Source: an uncultured Prevotella sp. (GTDB lineage Bacteria > Bacteroidota > Bacteroidia > Bacteroidales > Bacteroidaceae). From it: a stretch of DNA of 64,000 nucleotides. This document shows, in pieces, positions 53,789-63,651 of the stretch. Numbering within the stretch: position 1 is the stretch's first letter; every line of letters begins with the position of its first letter. Below the pieces are notes generated by a model. The model saw only the letters and a program-made list of their open reading frames with translations. It was not told the origin of the DNA and searched no databases. The stretch is from contig CAMKRS010000001.1 in assembly GCA_946415245.1 (NCBI GenBank), positions 1-64,000 of the forward strand, in the 5' to 3' direction. The position numbers and the translations under genes were made by a program.

Positions 53789-56700
53789 TTATTTTAAAAA
53801 TAGATTTGACCAATCCATAAAACGCTCAACTTGAATTGCACGATCTTGTTCTTCAGAAGTCCATGGTTTTGCTACATTTCTAAAACCAATGGATAGTCCA
53901 GGAATATTTTCTTTGATTGTATCAATTTCATCTTTAGACACACCCGCTTTTAATAGAATTGTGGATGTACTTGTATTGCAGTTTCCTTGAGTATCGCCAA
54001 AAGGAAGAACTGAATACAATATTTTATCATTATTTCCGAAAGACTCTGCTACATCAATAACTTTTTGATCAAATACTTCATCAGTCATATCTTTAGGTGT
54101 ATTGATAGGAATGACTTTTTTTAAATTATTCTCATCAAATCCCTTATAGATGTTAATATCTTGATTATATGTCACTCGTTTGAGTGAACCAGAAATGGCG
54201 CCATCTTTATTTGGACCATATGCATAATACCCTCGAACGCGATTGTTAGCATCTCTAACGACAAGAAAAGTATGTGTGGGAAAGGTAATATAATTATTTA
54301 GTTTAGAATCTGGTAATGTTGTTGAATATAAATATGTTTTCTTTCCGTCATGATCAATATGAATCACAGGATTATTCTCGCAGTAGACATATGGACCAAC
54401 ATGGTAGTATTTCTCTGCCATTGGGTCTATTTGCGTGAACATAGGAACGACGGGATCATATTGTCGGAAGCCATAGTCATAGAGGTCGAGGCCGTGCATT
54501 CGATCTAGTTCCTTTCCGTTATATTTGTATGGTTGGAGGCTACTGCCAGACCCTTGATCTGCGAAGAAACCGCCGAAAGGATAATAATGGGTTACCTGTT
54601 CCACAGTTCCGCTCTGATTTACTACGGCGCGATTGTTGCCGAGATGATCCTGTGTGTAGTAGTGGAACACTGGTTGGGTTGATGGAGTCACCGTGGCATA
54701 GCCACCCTCAAAGAGATATTTACTCAATGAGACGGGGGAAAAATAGTTCGAAGCGGTGCCTGTATAGATAACATTTCCAATATAGTCAGTACGTGTTGTG
54801 CTACTGATTTGATTGTTGTTAAGATTTTGAGTAGTGTTCAATGGCACGACAATGTTGCCCACAGCCGTTTGCCACGTAGTACGCAGCTTCTTCCCATCAG
54901 GCGAATAAACGTACCGAATGCGATTACCGTTGGTGAACTGTACTTCCTTCGGAAAGTTCAGGTTGTCGTAAGTGATATGCGCTATCTGCTTGTTGGCGTC
55001 CCATATAAGTGAACCATTACCGTCATAGCCATATTGTACACTTGACGTGCTATGTGACTGAAATTCCATTGCGCCATAGACGGTTTGGTTACCTGCATCT
55101 TCAACAATGCTCTCAAGGCGATTTCCATCAAGTCTGATATGCAGGTTGTCTACCTTGCCATACACACCATCACTTTTCAGTCCACGGCGTTGGAAACGCT
55201 TGATCATACTGTTAGCTGAGTACTCAATCACCTTTTCGTTGTATCGGTTATCATGTTCTGAGAAGTTGGCAGATCCATAGACAGCCTCTGAAAGACGATT
55301 TAAGCCGTCGTAGGAAAATTTGTAGCCTCGATTGTAACTATCGGCATACCCTTGCCATTTCTGAATACTAACATTACCATTATAGTATTTTTTTCCAGAA
55401 CATCCTGCACCTGTAAAGTCTGCATAATAGAGCCATTCGTGGAATCCTGTACCCTCAATTTCCGTCAGCCAATTACGCAGGTTGTATGAATAATTAATTG
55501 CCAAATTGCCGTTGCGGGTATTATTCGTAATACGGCCCAATCCATCGTAAGTGTTCTGTCGTATCGTTTTCTGAACGGCTGTGGCTGAGCCACGCTTTAG
55601 TGATAGTGTGGTATTGCTGAGCAGTCCCGTCGTAGAATTATAGTTGTTAGTTGTGGTCGATGTTAGAGTTGGTGTGGTAGCTGTACTTGTGCCAGGATAA
55701 TCTGTTTGTACTGTCTGATAAATGTCACCCCAGTATTTATAGGATGTCGTTGTGGTTGTCAAACGGCTACCCAATGAGATGGAACGTGTCTGTATAGGTC
55801 TTCCCTTGTAGTCATAATAAATTGCATCTGTCAGCATACTTCCGTCACTAGCTATGCTAATACGGCCCGTCTGCAGACCTGTTGTTGTAGTTGAATTTGT
55901 TGTATTCATCACCGAATTATAAAGACGAATGAAATCGTAGTTATCGTAATAATTCACGATTTCAAGTGTAATCGTCCCACTAATATCTGAGTTTCTGGCA
56001 AGCAAATAACCTGTGTTTTGGAATCCTGTTCCTGAAGTGTTATAGGTTGTTGTGTTCACCGTCTCCCCGCGCCAGCAGCTTGTACATGTACCTTGGATGC
56101 ATAGCCGTCCATACTTGTCATAAAGCATGAAACGATAGAGTCCCTTTGACCTTAAGTTAGCATCCTGCATGAATTTCATACGTCCTGCCGTATCGTACCA
56201 ATATTGCGTGTATTCACACTGTGGTAACATCTTCTTCACCAGCCTTCCCTTCTCATCGTATCGGTATTCATATCCATAAACGTCTTTATAACCAGCCTCT
56301 TGATATTGCGGTGACAACACGAAACGGAGTTGGTCTAGATCATCATATATATAATAGGTGTCGTTGTTTGTGCCCTGACGTTCCAGTATCTTTCGACCCA
56401 TTTTGTCTGTGAAAACAGTCATGGTCTTGTTATCTTCGTCTGTTGTCTTCTCGCCAAAAAGCATCGTGGTTGTGTAGTAGCCATTCTTGATGAGCGAATT
56501 CCCAGTCAGTGAAGCAGAATAGCGCTTGACGTTGTTGGTTGCATTAGTAATGTATTCTTTAGTAATGCCCTTTGATGCACTATGCCAAGTGTCCCCTGGT
56601 GTTTGTATAAATATAGCCCGATCAAGGGCATCATAAGTCGTTAACGAATATGCATTTAGGTCGGGGTAGGGGTTTCCTGTCAGTCCCTGAATAGACGATA

Positions 56701-59700
56701 GGTAGTTTGGTGATGAGCCGCCTACAGCCGGCAGCCACTCCTGCGATACACGGCCTTTCAAGTCATAGGTCTGCATGGCGTAGACATAATTGCCCGTTAT
56801 ATTTTTAGCGGTTTCCACAGGCCGTCCCAGCCCGTCATAATACTGGCGGGTAATCTTACCTGTTGTACTGCTAAGCATATCCATAGTCTGCACATAGTTT
56901 GTGCCGTCATTACTTCCGCTGAAAGGATATGCGTATTGATATGCAAATTGCTGCAGTGGCCCGCTATTGTCACGAATGGCTGACAGTTTGCCATCAGTAC
57001 CATAATCATAGTAAGTGGTATATCCATTTTCTGCCGTGATGGCCGACACGCCGTAGAGCGGTTTATAGTTGTATGTTGTGACAAGACCATTGGCACCTAT
57101 GCTGTTGCGAAGCGTTGTCAGATAATTGGTCATTCTGCTGGGCACACTGTCATTGGCTATACTATTCAGCGTGGTTGTTAGTCCTAATCCTAATAAATCC
57201 GTATAACTTAGCCCCGAAACCTTTGCTACGGGCCAACTGGACTTGAATCCCCAGACCAATGCGGTCTTGTCTGTGCCGTTCTCTATGACTGTACGAGGAT
57301 TGCCGTGGGTGTCGTAGTCACTCAACTGTAGCTTCTCAAAAAGAGAACCATTAAGCCGCAGTTCAAGCTGTTTGTAGGGATAATGCCAATTGTTTAGAGT
57401 CAGGAATAGCGTGGAATCCATTTTAAGGAATGTGTTTCCTGCATATAGCCGGGTTGCAACGATAATATCAGCCATGTTTCTTATATTGTACATACTATCG
57501 CAGACGTTGCTTGAACACTCGAAAGGAAATTCGTTTACAGTCCTATATGATGTCCCGTCACTATTGATCTTCGTAATAGTCTTCGGTTGCAGAGTTCTGA
57601 ATAGTGGGTCATAGGTATAATTCTCAGTGGTAGAAAAAACAACTTGGGGCTGATAACTAGGAAGTTGTTTATAGTCTGTTATGGTTTTTGCTTCTAGCAA
57701 GAACTTTTTGACATGGCCTCTCATTTGCCTAATAGGAATAGGTACTGCTCTATAATCAAGCATTGAAGCAGGTATAGGTTCACCATCAATTGTACTACCA
57801 GACAAAATGTTAAGTGCCTTAACACCTATTTCAAACGAGTCAATTCTATTTACCCCATATTGATATATTTCTGTTCGAAGTAAGTTAGATGATCCGTTAT
57901 ATATCTTCTTGGAGGTCAGAAGAGGATCACATGTACCCTCATCAAAAAGAGAGGCCGGACTCAACTGGGGCCATGGATCATTGTTATAATCAAAATGGGT
58001 AGGGAGGATTCCTCCGTTTATATAATCATAAACCGTCACATTGCCTAGCCCGTCTGTTTCTTGAACGTGATCATAAAACACTGTTGATCCACTTCCGTCA
58101 CAAAGTGGTATCAGGGGTTCTGACGAACAGGTAGCTTTCCTATTATAATAATTAAAATATGGGTATATACTACCAGAAACGTGATATGTGTCGTAAACTA
58201 ATGCATCCTTTGGAGAATTTTGTGTTGCATGGCCAGTATAAGTGAATTGTCTTATCCGTGAAGTCGTGCCTATTGGCCCGCTGTCTTCAATAGAACTTAT
58301 CCTTAGCCCTCCAGCGTCTCCGTTAAGATTTAGTTCATAAATCAAATGGGTATGTCCTCCGGATGGATAGGTTATTGTTTCCAAAATACCTGTTTTGGCA
58401 AAGCTCAGATTAGGTTTCTTATTTGCATAATCAATATCATTCGTAGCAGTATAATTTGTTTCTGGGAATTGTAGATATGCAGCATGTGCAGCCTCTCTGG
58501 AAACGTTATAAAGATAAGTAGAATCAGTGTTGTAATATCCCCAATAGTCTTTGTGGCCTGATATATCATAATCAGGGAAATTCTTTAATCTATTATAGGT
58601 GAAGGTATATGTACCTTCATCTGATACAGAAATGGACTGTAGCATCATTCGTTTGTTTTTAGCTGTCGTCCCTAGATATGAATTATTGTCTAAAATAACA
58701 GTTTTGAGTGTATCCCTATCACACCCTCTAATTACAATGCTGGTCAGTCTTCTATTTGGTAAATCTTCCCTATCGTTGCTATATGAAAAATCTATGGTAT
58801 TGCCATTCCATGTTATTTTTTTAAGAATAGAGATGCCATAATGGTAATATGATGGCCCACTACAGTGAATCCCTTTACAGATGGAATCTTCAGAGTGAAG
58901 ATCATAATCATAATAATGATGTTTACCTACAGATAAACTCTCCGACCACACCTTGGTTTCATAACTTGGAGCAGTTTCATATGTGAATGTAATATTGCCA
59001 TAAGGAGTACTGATATTTGTCAGATACCATGATGTAGGGCACATATAGTCTGATCCTGGCATGATGGTTTTCTCCTTGTTCCTGAAAGAATAGACGATGC
59101 CGTCGGAGTCATATATTTCAAAATAACCAGTCTCTAATCCTCGGTCTAGGTATAAAATATCAATAGGGTGATGATTGAGCGTAACAAACTTCTTGTCTCG
59201 GTGGCTATATCGAAAAACTCCTGCTTTGCTTCCAAAATTATAGCTATAACGGTCAGAGGCAGTATCATAAGTTGAATTTAGCCCGTCGGTCAAAGCCGGA
59301 ATGAAAACGTTAGTGTATGCTTCAGGGTAATTAGTAGTGCTATAGATATTATGGAATCGGTCGTAGGAACGATAGAGTGTATCTTCTGTCTCACTTCTGT
59401 TTTCTCTTAAATCCGGAGCTCCGCAGATAGTTCTGCTCACAACTCCTCCTGCATTCAGCACCCAGCCGAGCCCAACAGTCGAAGCAACATCATCGACCTT
59501 AATGCCTGAGGCATGATAGGAGATGCTGATGGGTAGGGTATATTCGCCTAATTTGATTTCGTAGAGTGGAATACTGATTTCCGGAACTCCCGTGGCCAGA
59601 CTAACAGGATACTCGCCATAACGAGCCAAAGCTGCTGCTTGTGGTGATGGAGGCAAGAACTTTTCCAGAGCTGAATACGTGTCAGTTTGGTCCCTGTTGA

Positions 59701-59863
59701 TGATATTGTCCTGCCTGACAGTGTCATTGAGTGCGGTTACGTCCTTATCCTGTGCCGACATCTTCGGCACAAAACCAGCATGGGATAGAATCAGCACCAG
59801 ACTTGCCATTCTTAATATAAATTGTTTGCGGGGCAAAGATATAAAAAAATTATCAGTTTTCAT
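53789..59863 (-). CDS. RHS-repeat polymorphic toxin
   Basis: N-term PPSPQAAALARYGEYPVSLATGVPEISIPLYEIKLGEYTLPISISYHASGIKVDDVAS; YD repeats; RHS core HYYPFGGFFADQ...GLDLYDYGFRQYDP; variable C-terminus. Confidence 0.93.
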   Translation of the reverse strand: MKTDNFFISLPRKQFILRMASLVLILSHAGFVPKMSAQDKDVTALNDTVRQDNIINRDQTDTYSALEKFLPPSPQAAALARYGEYPVSLATGVPEISIPLYEIKLGEYTLPISISYHASGIKVDDVASTVGLGWVLNAGGVVSRTICGAPDLRENRSETEDTLYRSYDRFHNIYSTTNYPEAYTNVFIPALTDGLNSTYDTASDRYSYNFGSKAGVFRYSHRDKKFVTLNHHPIDILYLDRGLETGYFEIYDSDGIVYSFRNKEKTIMPGSDYMCPTSWYLTNISTPYGNITFTYETAPSYETKVWSESLSVGKHHYYDYDLHSEDSICKGIHCSGPSYYHYGISILKKITWNGNTIDFSYSNDREDLPNRRLTSIVIRGCDRDTLKTVILDNNSYLGTTAKNKRMMLQSISVSDEGTYTFTYNRLKNFPDYDISGHKDYWGYYNTDSTYLYNVSREAAHAAYLQFPETNYTATNDIDYANKKPNLSFAKTGILETITYPSGGHTHLIYELNLNGDAGGLRISSIEDSGPIGTTSRIRQFTYTGHATQNSPKDALVYDTYHVSGSIYPYFNYYNRKATCSSEPLIPLCDGSGSTVFYDHVQETDGLGNVTVYDYINGGILPTHFDYNNDPWPQLSPASLFDEGTCDPLLTSKKIYNGSSNLLRTEIYQYGVNRIDSFEIGVKALNILSGSTIDGEPIPASMLDYRAVPIPIRQMRGHVKKFLLEAKTITDYKQLPSYQPQVVFSTTENYTYDPLFRTLQPKTITKINSDGTSYRTVNEFPFECSSNVCDSMYNIRNMADIIVATRLYAGNTFLKMDSTLFLTLNNWHYPYKQLELRLNGSLFEKLQLSDYDTHGNPRTVIENGTDKTALVWGFKSSWPVAKVSGLSYTDLLGLGLTTTLNSIANDSVPSRMTNYLTTLRNSIGANGLVTTYNYKPLYGVSAITAENGYTTYYDYGTDGKLSAIRDNSGPLQQFAYQYAYPFSGSNDGTNYVQTMDMLSSTTGKITRQYYDGLGRPVETAKNITGNYVYAMQTYDLKGRVSQEWLPAVGGSSPNYLSSIQGLTGNPYPDLNAYSLTTYDALDRAIFIQTPGDTWHSASKGITKEYITNATNNVKRYSASLTGNSLIKNGYYTTTMLFGEKTTDEDNKTMTVFTDKMGRKILERQGTNNDTYYIYDDLDQLRFVLSPQYQEAGYKDVYGYEYRYDEKGRLVKKMLPQCEYTQYWYDTAGRMKFMQDANLRSKGLYRFMLYDKYGRLCIQGTCTSCWRGETVNTTTYNTSGTGFQNTGYLLARNSDISGTITLEIVNYYDNYDFIRLYNSVMNTTNSTTTTGLQTGRISIASDGSMLTDAIYYDYKGRPIQTRSISLGSRLTTTTTSYKYWGDIYQTVQTDYPGTSTATTPTLTSTTTNNYNSTTGLLSNTTLSLKRGSATAVQKTIRQNTYDGLGRITNNTRNGNLAINYSYNLRNWLTEIEGTGFHEWLYYADFTGAGCSGKKYYNGNVSIQKWQGYADSYNRGYKFSYDGLNRLSEAVYGSANFSEHDNRYNEKVIEYSANSMIKRFQRRGLKSDGVYGKVDNLHIRLDGNRLESIVEDAGNQTVYGAMEFQSHSTSSVQYGYDGNGSLIWDANKQIAHITYDNLNFPKEVQFTNGNRIRYVYSPDGKKLRTTWQTAVGNIVVPLNTTQNLNNNQISSTTRTDYIGNVIYTGTASNYFSPVSLSKYLFEGGYATVTPSTQPVFHYYTQDHLGNNRAVVNQSGTVEQVTHYYPFGGFFADQGSGSSLQPYKYNGKELDRMHGLDLYDYGFRQYDPVVPMFTQIDPMAEKYYHVGPYVYCENNPVIHIDHDGKKTYLYSTTLPDSKLNNYITFPTHTFLVVRDANNRVRGYYAYGPNKDGAISGSLKRVTYNQDINIYKGFDENNLKKVIPINTPKDMTDEVFDQKVIDVAESFGNNDKILYSVLPFGDTQGNCNTSTSTILLKAGVSKDEIDTIKENIPGLSIGFRNVAKPWTSEEQDRAIQVERFMDWSNLFLK

Positions 59864-59884
59864 AATCGTTTACGTATTTTCTTG

Positions 59885-61030
59885 TTATTTCAGTGTTAGT
59901 TTCTCGTTCAGATAGTCATTGTTTATCTGGAAGTTAAGAAGATAAACCGCATAATTGTGCCCTAGCAGGGGGATGCGGTCATGATAAGATCCTGCCTCTT
60001 GAATCTGTGGCTGACATTCTTTAAGTAAGTAGCCGTCAAGGGAGTAAAGCCTATAAGACACAAGTGATTCTTGGGAAATACTATAATGTAATGTAATCTC
60101 CTGACCATCAGGGGAAAGTTCCAGATGGGGTTTTGCTAATATCCTGTCCAAAGGAATGTCAACTGGTTGTTGAGGAGAAGAGTCTCCTTGTTTATATGGC
60201 TCATCGCAGGAGCGGGTTCTGTTCTGTTCGTTCTCCGGATCGTTTCTAAGCGATGCTTGTTCCGATGGTGGGAAATAATAAGCCAAAGCCGATAACACAT
60301 GTTCTCCGCTCCTATCAAATCTTTGACGTGTCTCGAGTATGGGGTAACGGTATCCGCTAGCATACCAGCGGCAAATGTCTATTCTTATGAGAGCCGTATC
60401 GGAAAGTAGGTGTTGATGGATGCTGTCAGTATTGTATGGTGGCAGACTGTCCATCTGTTCTATTGGTACAATTTCTGCCGACATAATGCGCTCGGTGTGT
60501 AAACGGATGACATTCTGCAGCGTGTCACCCTCGGCTAAAACTAAACAGCCTGTTCCGTCGGCATTTGTCTTATATCTACCATAATGCCTTAATCCTAACC
60601 GATCACAATATTTCCCTTTTCCATGGAAAGAGCCTTCAATGCTATCACCATAAAACAACGGAAATTTGAGCCAGCTTTCACACATGTCATAATTCATGAG
60701 TGCTGTGTGGTTCTCAAATCCCGTAATAAGCAAGGAGTCACTATGGAGACAATATACATAACGGGTATCCTGTTCTATGGCGGCAGTTTGTATGTCTGGC
60801 TCTTCTTCTAAATTAAATAATTCTACGATATAGTCTTCGTCACTAGTTTCCCTACATTGACTAATATCCCATATCACACTTGTTCCCGTTACACTGATAT
60901 CGGGGAATGTTATCTGCTTCCATTTCAGCAGATCATTTTCTCGATAGGTATTTTGCCAGGTAACAGTTTGGGCATGAGAATCCACTATCGAGATCAACAA
61001 TGAAATAATCACAATTAAACGTTTCATCAT
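59885..61030 (-). CDS. Secreted protein encoded just upstream of the RHS gene
   Basis: Signal peptide LIVIISLLISIVDSHAQ; C-terminal beta-rich region (YRLYSLDGYLLKE...) resembling a type IX sorting-type domain. Confidence 0.6.
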   Translation of the reverse strand: MMKRLIVIISLLISIVDSHAQTVTWQNTYRENDLLKWKQITFPDISVTGTSVIWDISQCRETSDEDYIVELFNLEEEPDIQTAAIEQDTRYVYCLHSDSLLITGFENHTALMNYDMCESWLKFPLFYGDSIEGSFHGKGKYCDRLGLRHYGRYKTNADGTGCLVLAEGDTLQNVIRLHTERIMSAEIVPIEQMDSLPPYNTDSIHQHLLSDTALIRIDICRWYASGYRYPILETRQRFDRSGEHVLSALAYYFPPSEQASLRNDPENEQNRTRSCDEPYKQGDSSPQQPVDIPLDRILAKPHLELSPDGQEITLHYSISQESLVSYRLYSLDGYLLKECQPQIQEAGSYHDRIPLLGHNYAVYLLNFQINNDYLNEKLTLK

Positions 61031-61331
61031 ATTTATATTATTAGAATTTCATGGCAAAGATAGGAGAATACCTTATAAATGCCAAGTATTTGTTATTTCA
61101 ATATTGATCCTTATAACCTATTGATAATTAGCGGTTTGTGGTTTCTTTTATTGAAAAACAAAAAATTCTGAAATATGACAGCGTAAATATGTACTGTTTT
61201 CACAAACAAAGATAATGGTACAAACAGATTAAATATGATGGAAGTTAAGGTCGCTGACAGATGTTTTTTGCTAAAACTTGCATATATCAAAGATTTGTCG
61301 TATCTTTGCCCCGAAAACAAAAAGGGACAAT

Positions 61332-61529
61332 ATGTGTACAGTTCGTATAAAAGTTGATGAAACAGTAATGCAGAGGATAAATCCTTCGCTGACAAGCAGT
61401 GAGCTAATTGGCGAAGGGTTGCAAGAACAAGTAGACATGCTGATAGAAGAGTATGAGTCTCCAGACATGAGTGTCGAAGAGCTCTACCATGCAATTGAAC
61501 AGGATGTCAAAGCGATTTATGCAGACTGA
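61332..61529 (+). CDS. Antitoxin-like protein
   Basis: MCTVRIKVDETVMQRINPSLTSSELIGEGLQEQVDMLIEEYESPDMSVEELYHAIEQDVKAIYAD; overlaps a toxin-like ORF. Confidence 0.6.
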   Translation: MCTVRIKVDETVMQRINPSLTSSELIGEGLQEQVDMLIEEYESPDMSVEELYHAIEQDVKAIYAD

Positions 61530-61614
61530 TGGCAGAAAATCCTTTAGGTACGTTGTCAAGGCACGGGCGCAAATAAAGATACGCTCGTTCTATAAGAATG
61601 TAGCTAAGAAATAA
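61519..61614 (+). pseudogene. Truncated RelE/ParE-like toxin
   Basis: MQTDGRKSFRYVVKARAQIKIRSFYKNVAKK*, stops after 31 aa where the family normally continues. Confidence 0.5.
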
Positions 61615-61721
61615 AAAGTGTGCTCTTTTTGGGAGAAGATTTCATGATGATAGGTGAGAAAAACTTCGGCCACACTGTGATGCCAAAATATAAATTTCTT
61701 ATGATTTGTTTGGCCGTTTCG

Positions 61722-61800
61722 ATTGAAAAGTGTAATCTTGCAGCGGAAAATTATATTGAAAAGTGTAGCTTTTGGTCAAAAATAGTTATTGAAAAGTGTA
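61722..61800 (+). repeat. Three 13-bp direct repeats (ATTGAAAAGTGTA) at exact 33-bp spacing
   Basis: Copies at 61722-61734, 61755-61767, 61788-61800. Confidence 0.9.
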
Positions 61801-61832
61801 GATAGTCATGCCAGTGACGCTTCCAAATCTAT

Positions 61833-62111
61833 TTGGTTGACAACCACACAACAATGAGTGTCCATCCGATTGAGGTCAAATCGGGTAAGGATTATACGGT
61901 GCACAGTGCCCTGAATAATCTTCTGAAGAAACCAGAGTATAATATTCTTGCAGCCACTGTCGTTTCCAACGAACGAAAGTTTTATCAAGAAGACAAGGTC
62001 ACTTATATGCCCGTCTATTTCGTGATGTTTATGAAAGCCGATACGCCTCAGACTGATGATTATCAATTTGGCTCAAGAAAAACATTAAATGATCCCATAT
62101 TCGCGTTTTAA
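61833..62111 (+). pseudogene. C-terminal remnant of a DUF4143-type AAA ATPase
   Basis: HPIEVKSGKDYTVHSALNNLLKKPEYNILAATVVSNERKFYQEDKVTYMPVYFVMFM without Walker motifs. Confidence 0.65.
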
Positions 62112-63218
62112 CCACAACTCAAACAATGGGTCAACGAATGAGTACTCATCCCGATTCTTCTCGACTAAGTCTTTTTCAACAAGGGTCCTTTTGTTCCTTG
62201 TGATAGTCTGTGATAGGCCAAGGTGGTATTTCTCAACCACATCCTTAGCATTGAAATGTGTTTCCCCTGTGGCGATAGCCTTCAATAAGGCAATCTGTGA
62301 TGGAACAAGCTCGTCAAGTTCATTCTGGAATGTTTCCCCATTAGTGTCTATCACCAGATCAAGTTGGCGATCCAAATCCTCATCTGTTACAACGCTTTCC
62401 GTATGTGACCATACAAAGAAACAATATTGCTGAACATACCAAGAATTATATTTTACCTTTTCACACAACTTTTCTGCCTGTTCCTCCGAAATATGCTTTC
62501 CTGTGGCTTCAAAGTTGTTGACGATATATGGCAGCCAGTATTCCTTAGATATTCTCTTCAACTGCATCATTTGGCCGAATTTGTAAAACGGGCTGCTGGA
62601 GTTATTGAAGATTTTCTTCATCATATGCATCTTACTTCCGTACAGGCAGTAGGTGGTATGATGCTGCAATTGCCACTCAGACCGTAGCATCGATTCCAGT
62701 CTCTCCCAGTGGGGGATATTTGCTAATTGCTGGAATTCATCTATACAGACGATGACGCGGATACCTTTTTCGATAGCAATCTTCTCGGGCAACTGAAGGA
62801 TGGTCTCGGGATTTTCTTTCAAAGGGTTTATCTTCAAGTCCACCTCAATAGAGTTCGTCGGATCACTTGCAATAGTAATGCTTGGTGTCAAACGGTTGAT
62901 GAACCTGAGGAAATCTCCCCATTTCTGTTCCAAGGTAGAGGATACGCCTTGGATAACGGCTGATGCGAATTTATTATAGAATTCTTCTTCTGTATGAAGT
63001 TTATAAGCATCCAGGAAACAGACCCTGACCTTTTTGTCCTCTTCCACAAGTTCTCTCATAGCTTCCTTCACCAGCGATGATTTTCCCCATCGTCTTGGTG
63101 AAACCAATATCGTATTTATTCCGTGACTCAGAAAGTTTTTCAACTCCTTTCTATCCTCTACTCGGTCTATAAAATTCTTTGCCTCAGCTAATCTTCCGTA
63201 TTGAAAAGGTACTTCCAT
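62085..63218 (-). CDS. AAA family ATPase (archaeal-ATPase-like)
   Basis: FIDRVEDRKELKNFLSHGINTILVSPRRWGKSSLVKEAM; GIRVIVCIDEFQQLANI; C-terminal winged-helix-like region. Confidence 0.88.
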   Translation of the reverse strand: MEVPFQYGRLAEAKNFIDRVEDRKELKNFLSHGINTILVSPRRWGKSSLVKEAMRELVEEDKKVRVCFLDAYKLHTEEEFYNKFASAVIQGVSSTLEQKWGDFLRFINRLTPSITIASDPTNSIEVDLKINPLKENPETILQLPEKIAIEKGIRVIVCIDEFQQLANIPHWERLESMLRSEWQLQHHTTYCLYGSKMHMMKKIFNNSSSPFYKFGQMMQLKRISKEYWLPYIVNNFEATGKHISEEQAEKLCEKVKYNSWYVQQYCFFVWSHTESVVTDEDLDRQLDLVIDTNGETFQNELDELVPSQIALLKAIATGETHFNAKDVVEKYHLGLSQTITRNKRTLVEKDLVEKNRDEYSFVDPLFELWLKREYGII

Positions 63219-63382
63219 CGTTATACAAGTTTATAATTTTGGGGCAAAGATACAAAATTATACGCACGTGTATAATACGAGCGCGTATAATTTATTGTTT
63301 TTTAAGAAAAAACATTAGAATAGTATAATTGAATTGTTATATTCCATTCAGGATGGAGCGGATGACGATGGGAAAGGTCTCT

Positions 63383-63418
63383 AATATGTACCCGAAATCG
63401 CCATTTTGGGTACATATT
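63383..63418. repeat. Intergenic hairpin, perfect 11-bp stem
   Basis: AATATGTACCC-14 nt-GGGTACATATT. Confidence 0.8.
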
Positions 63419-63586
63419 TGGTTCTTCGCTGAACCATCATATCAGTCTGCATATATTCTATTTTGGTATAAGGATGGAAAAACAAGATAGCATTTTTCTT
63501 TGTAATTTCCAAATTTCTACAAAAATAAGATGAAAATAAAGTTGTCAACTTGTGTCTCTAAGCTATGGAATCTTCCGGAGGATCAA

Positions 63587-63623
63587 CGAAAAAGTGGGTC
63601 AGAGGACGATTCCCAGACCCACT
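63587..63623 (-). terminator. Terminator downstream of the serpin-like gene
   Basis: Minus strand: AGTGGGTC-loop-GACCCACT followed by TTT. Confidence 0.65.
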
Positions 63624-63651
63624 CGATCCTTCCTATAGTCTTCGAATAATA

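Noticed and set aside
53789-59863. Internal YD/RHS repeats considered as a separate repeat array
   Set aside because: Expected feature of RHS proteins, not an additional element.
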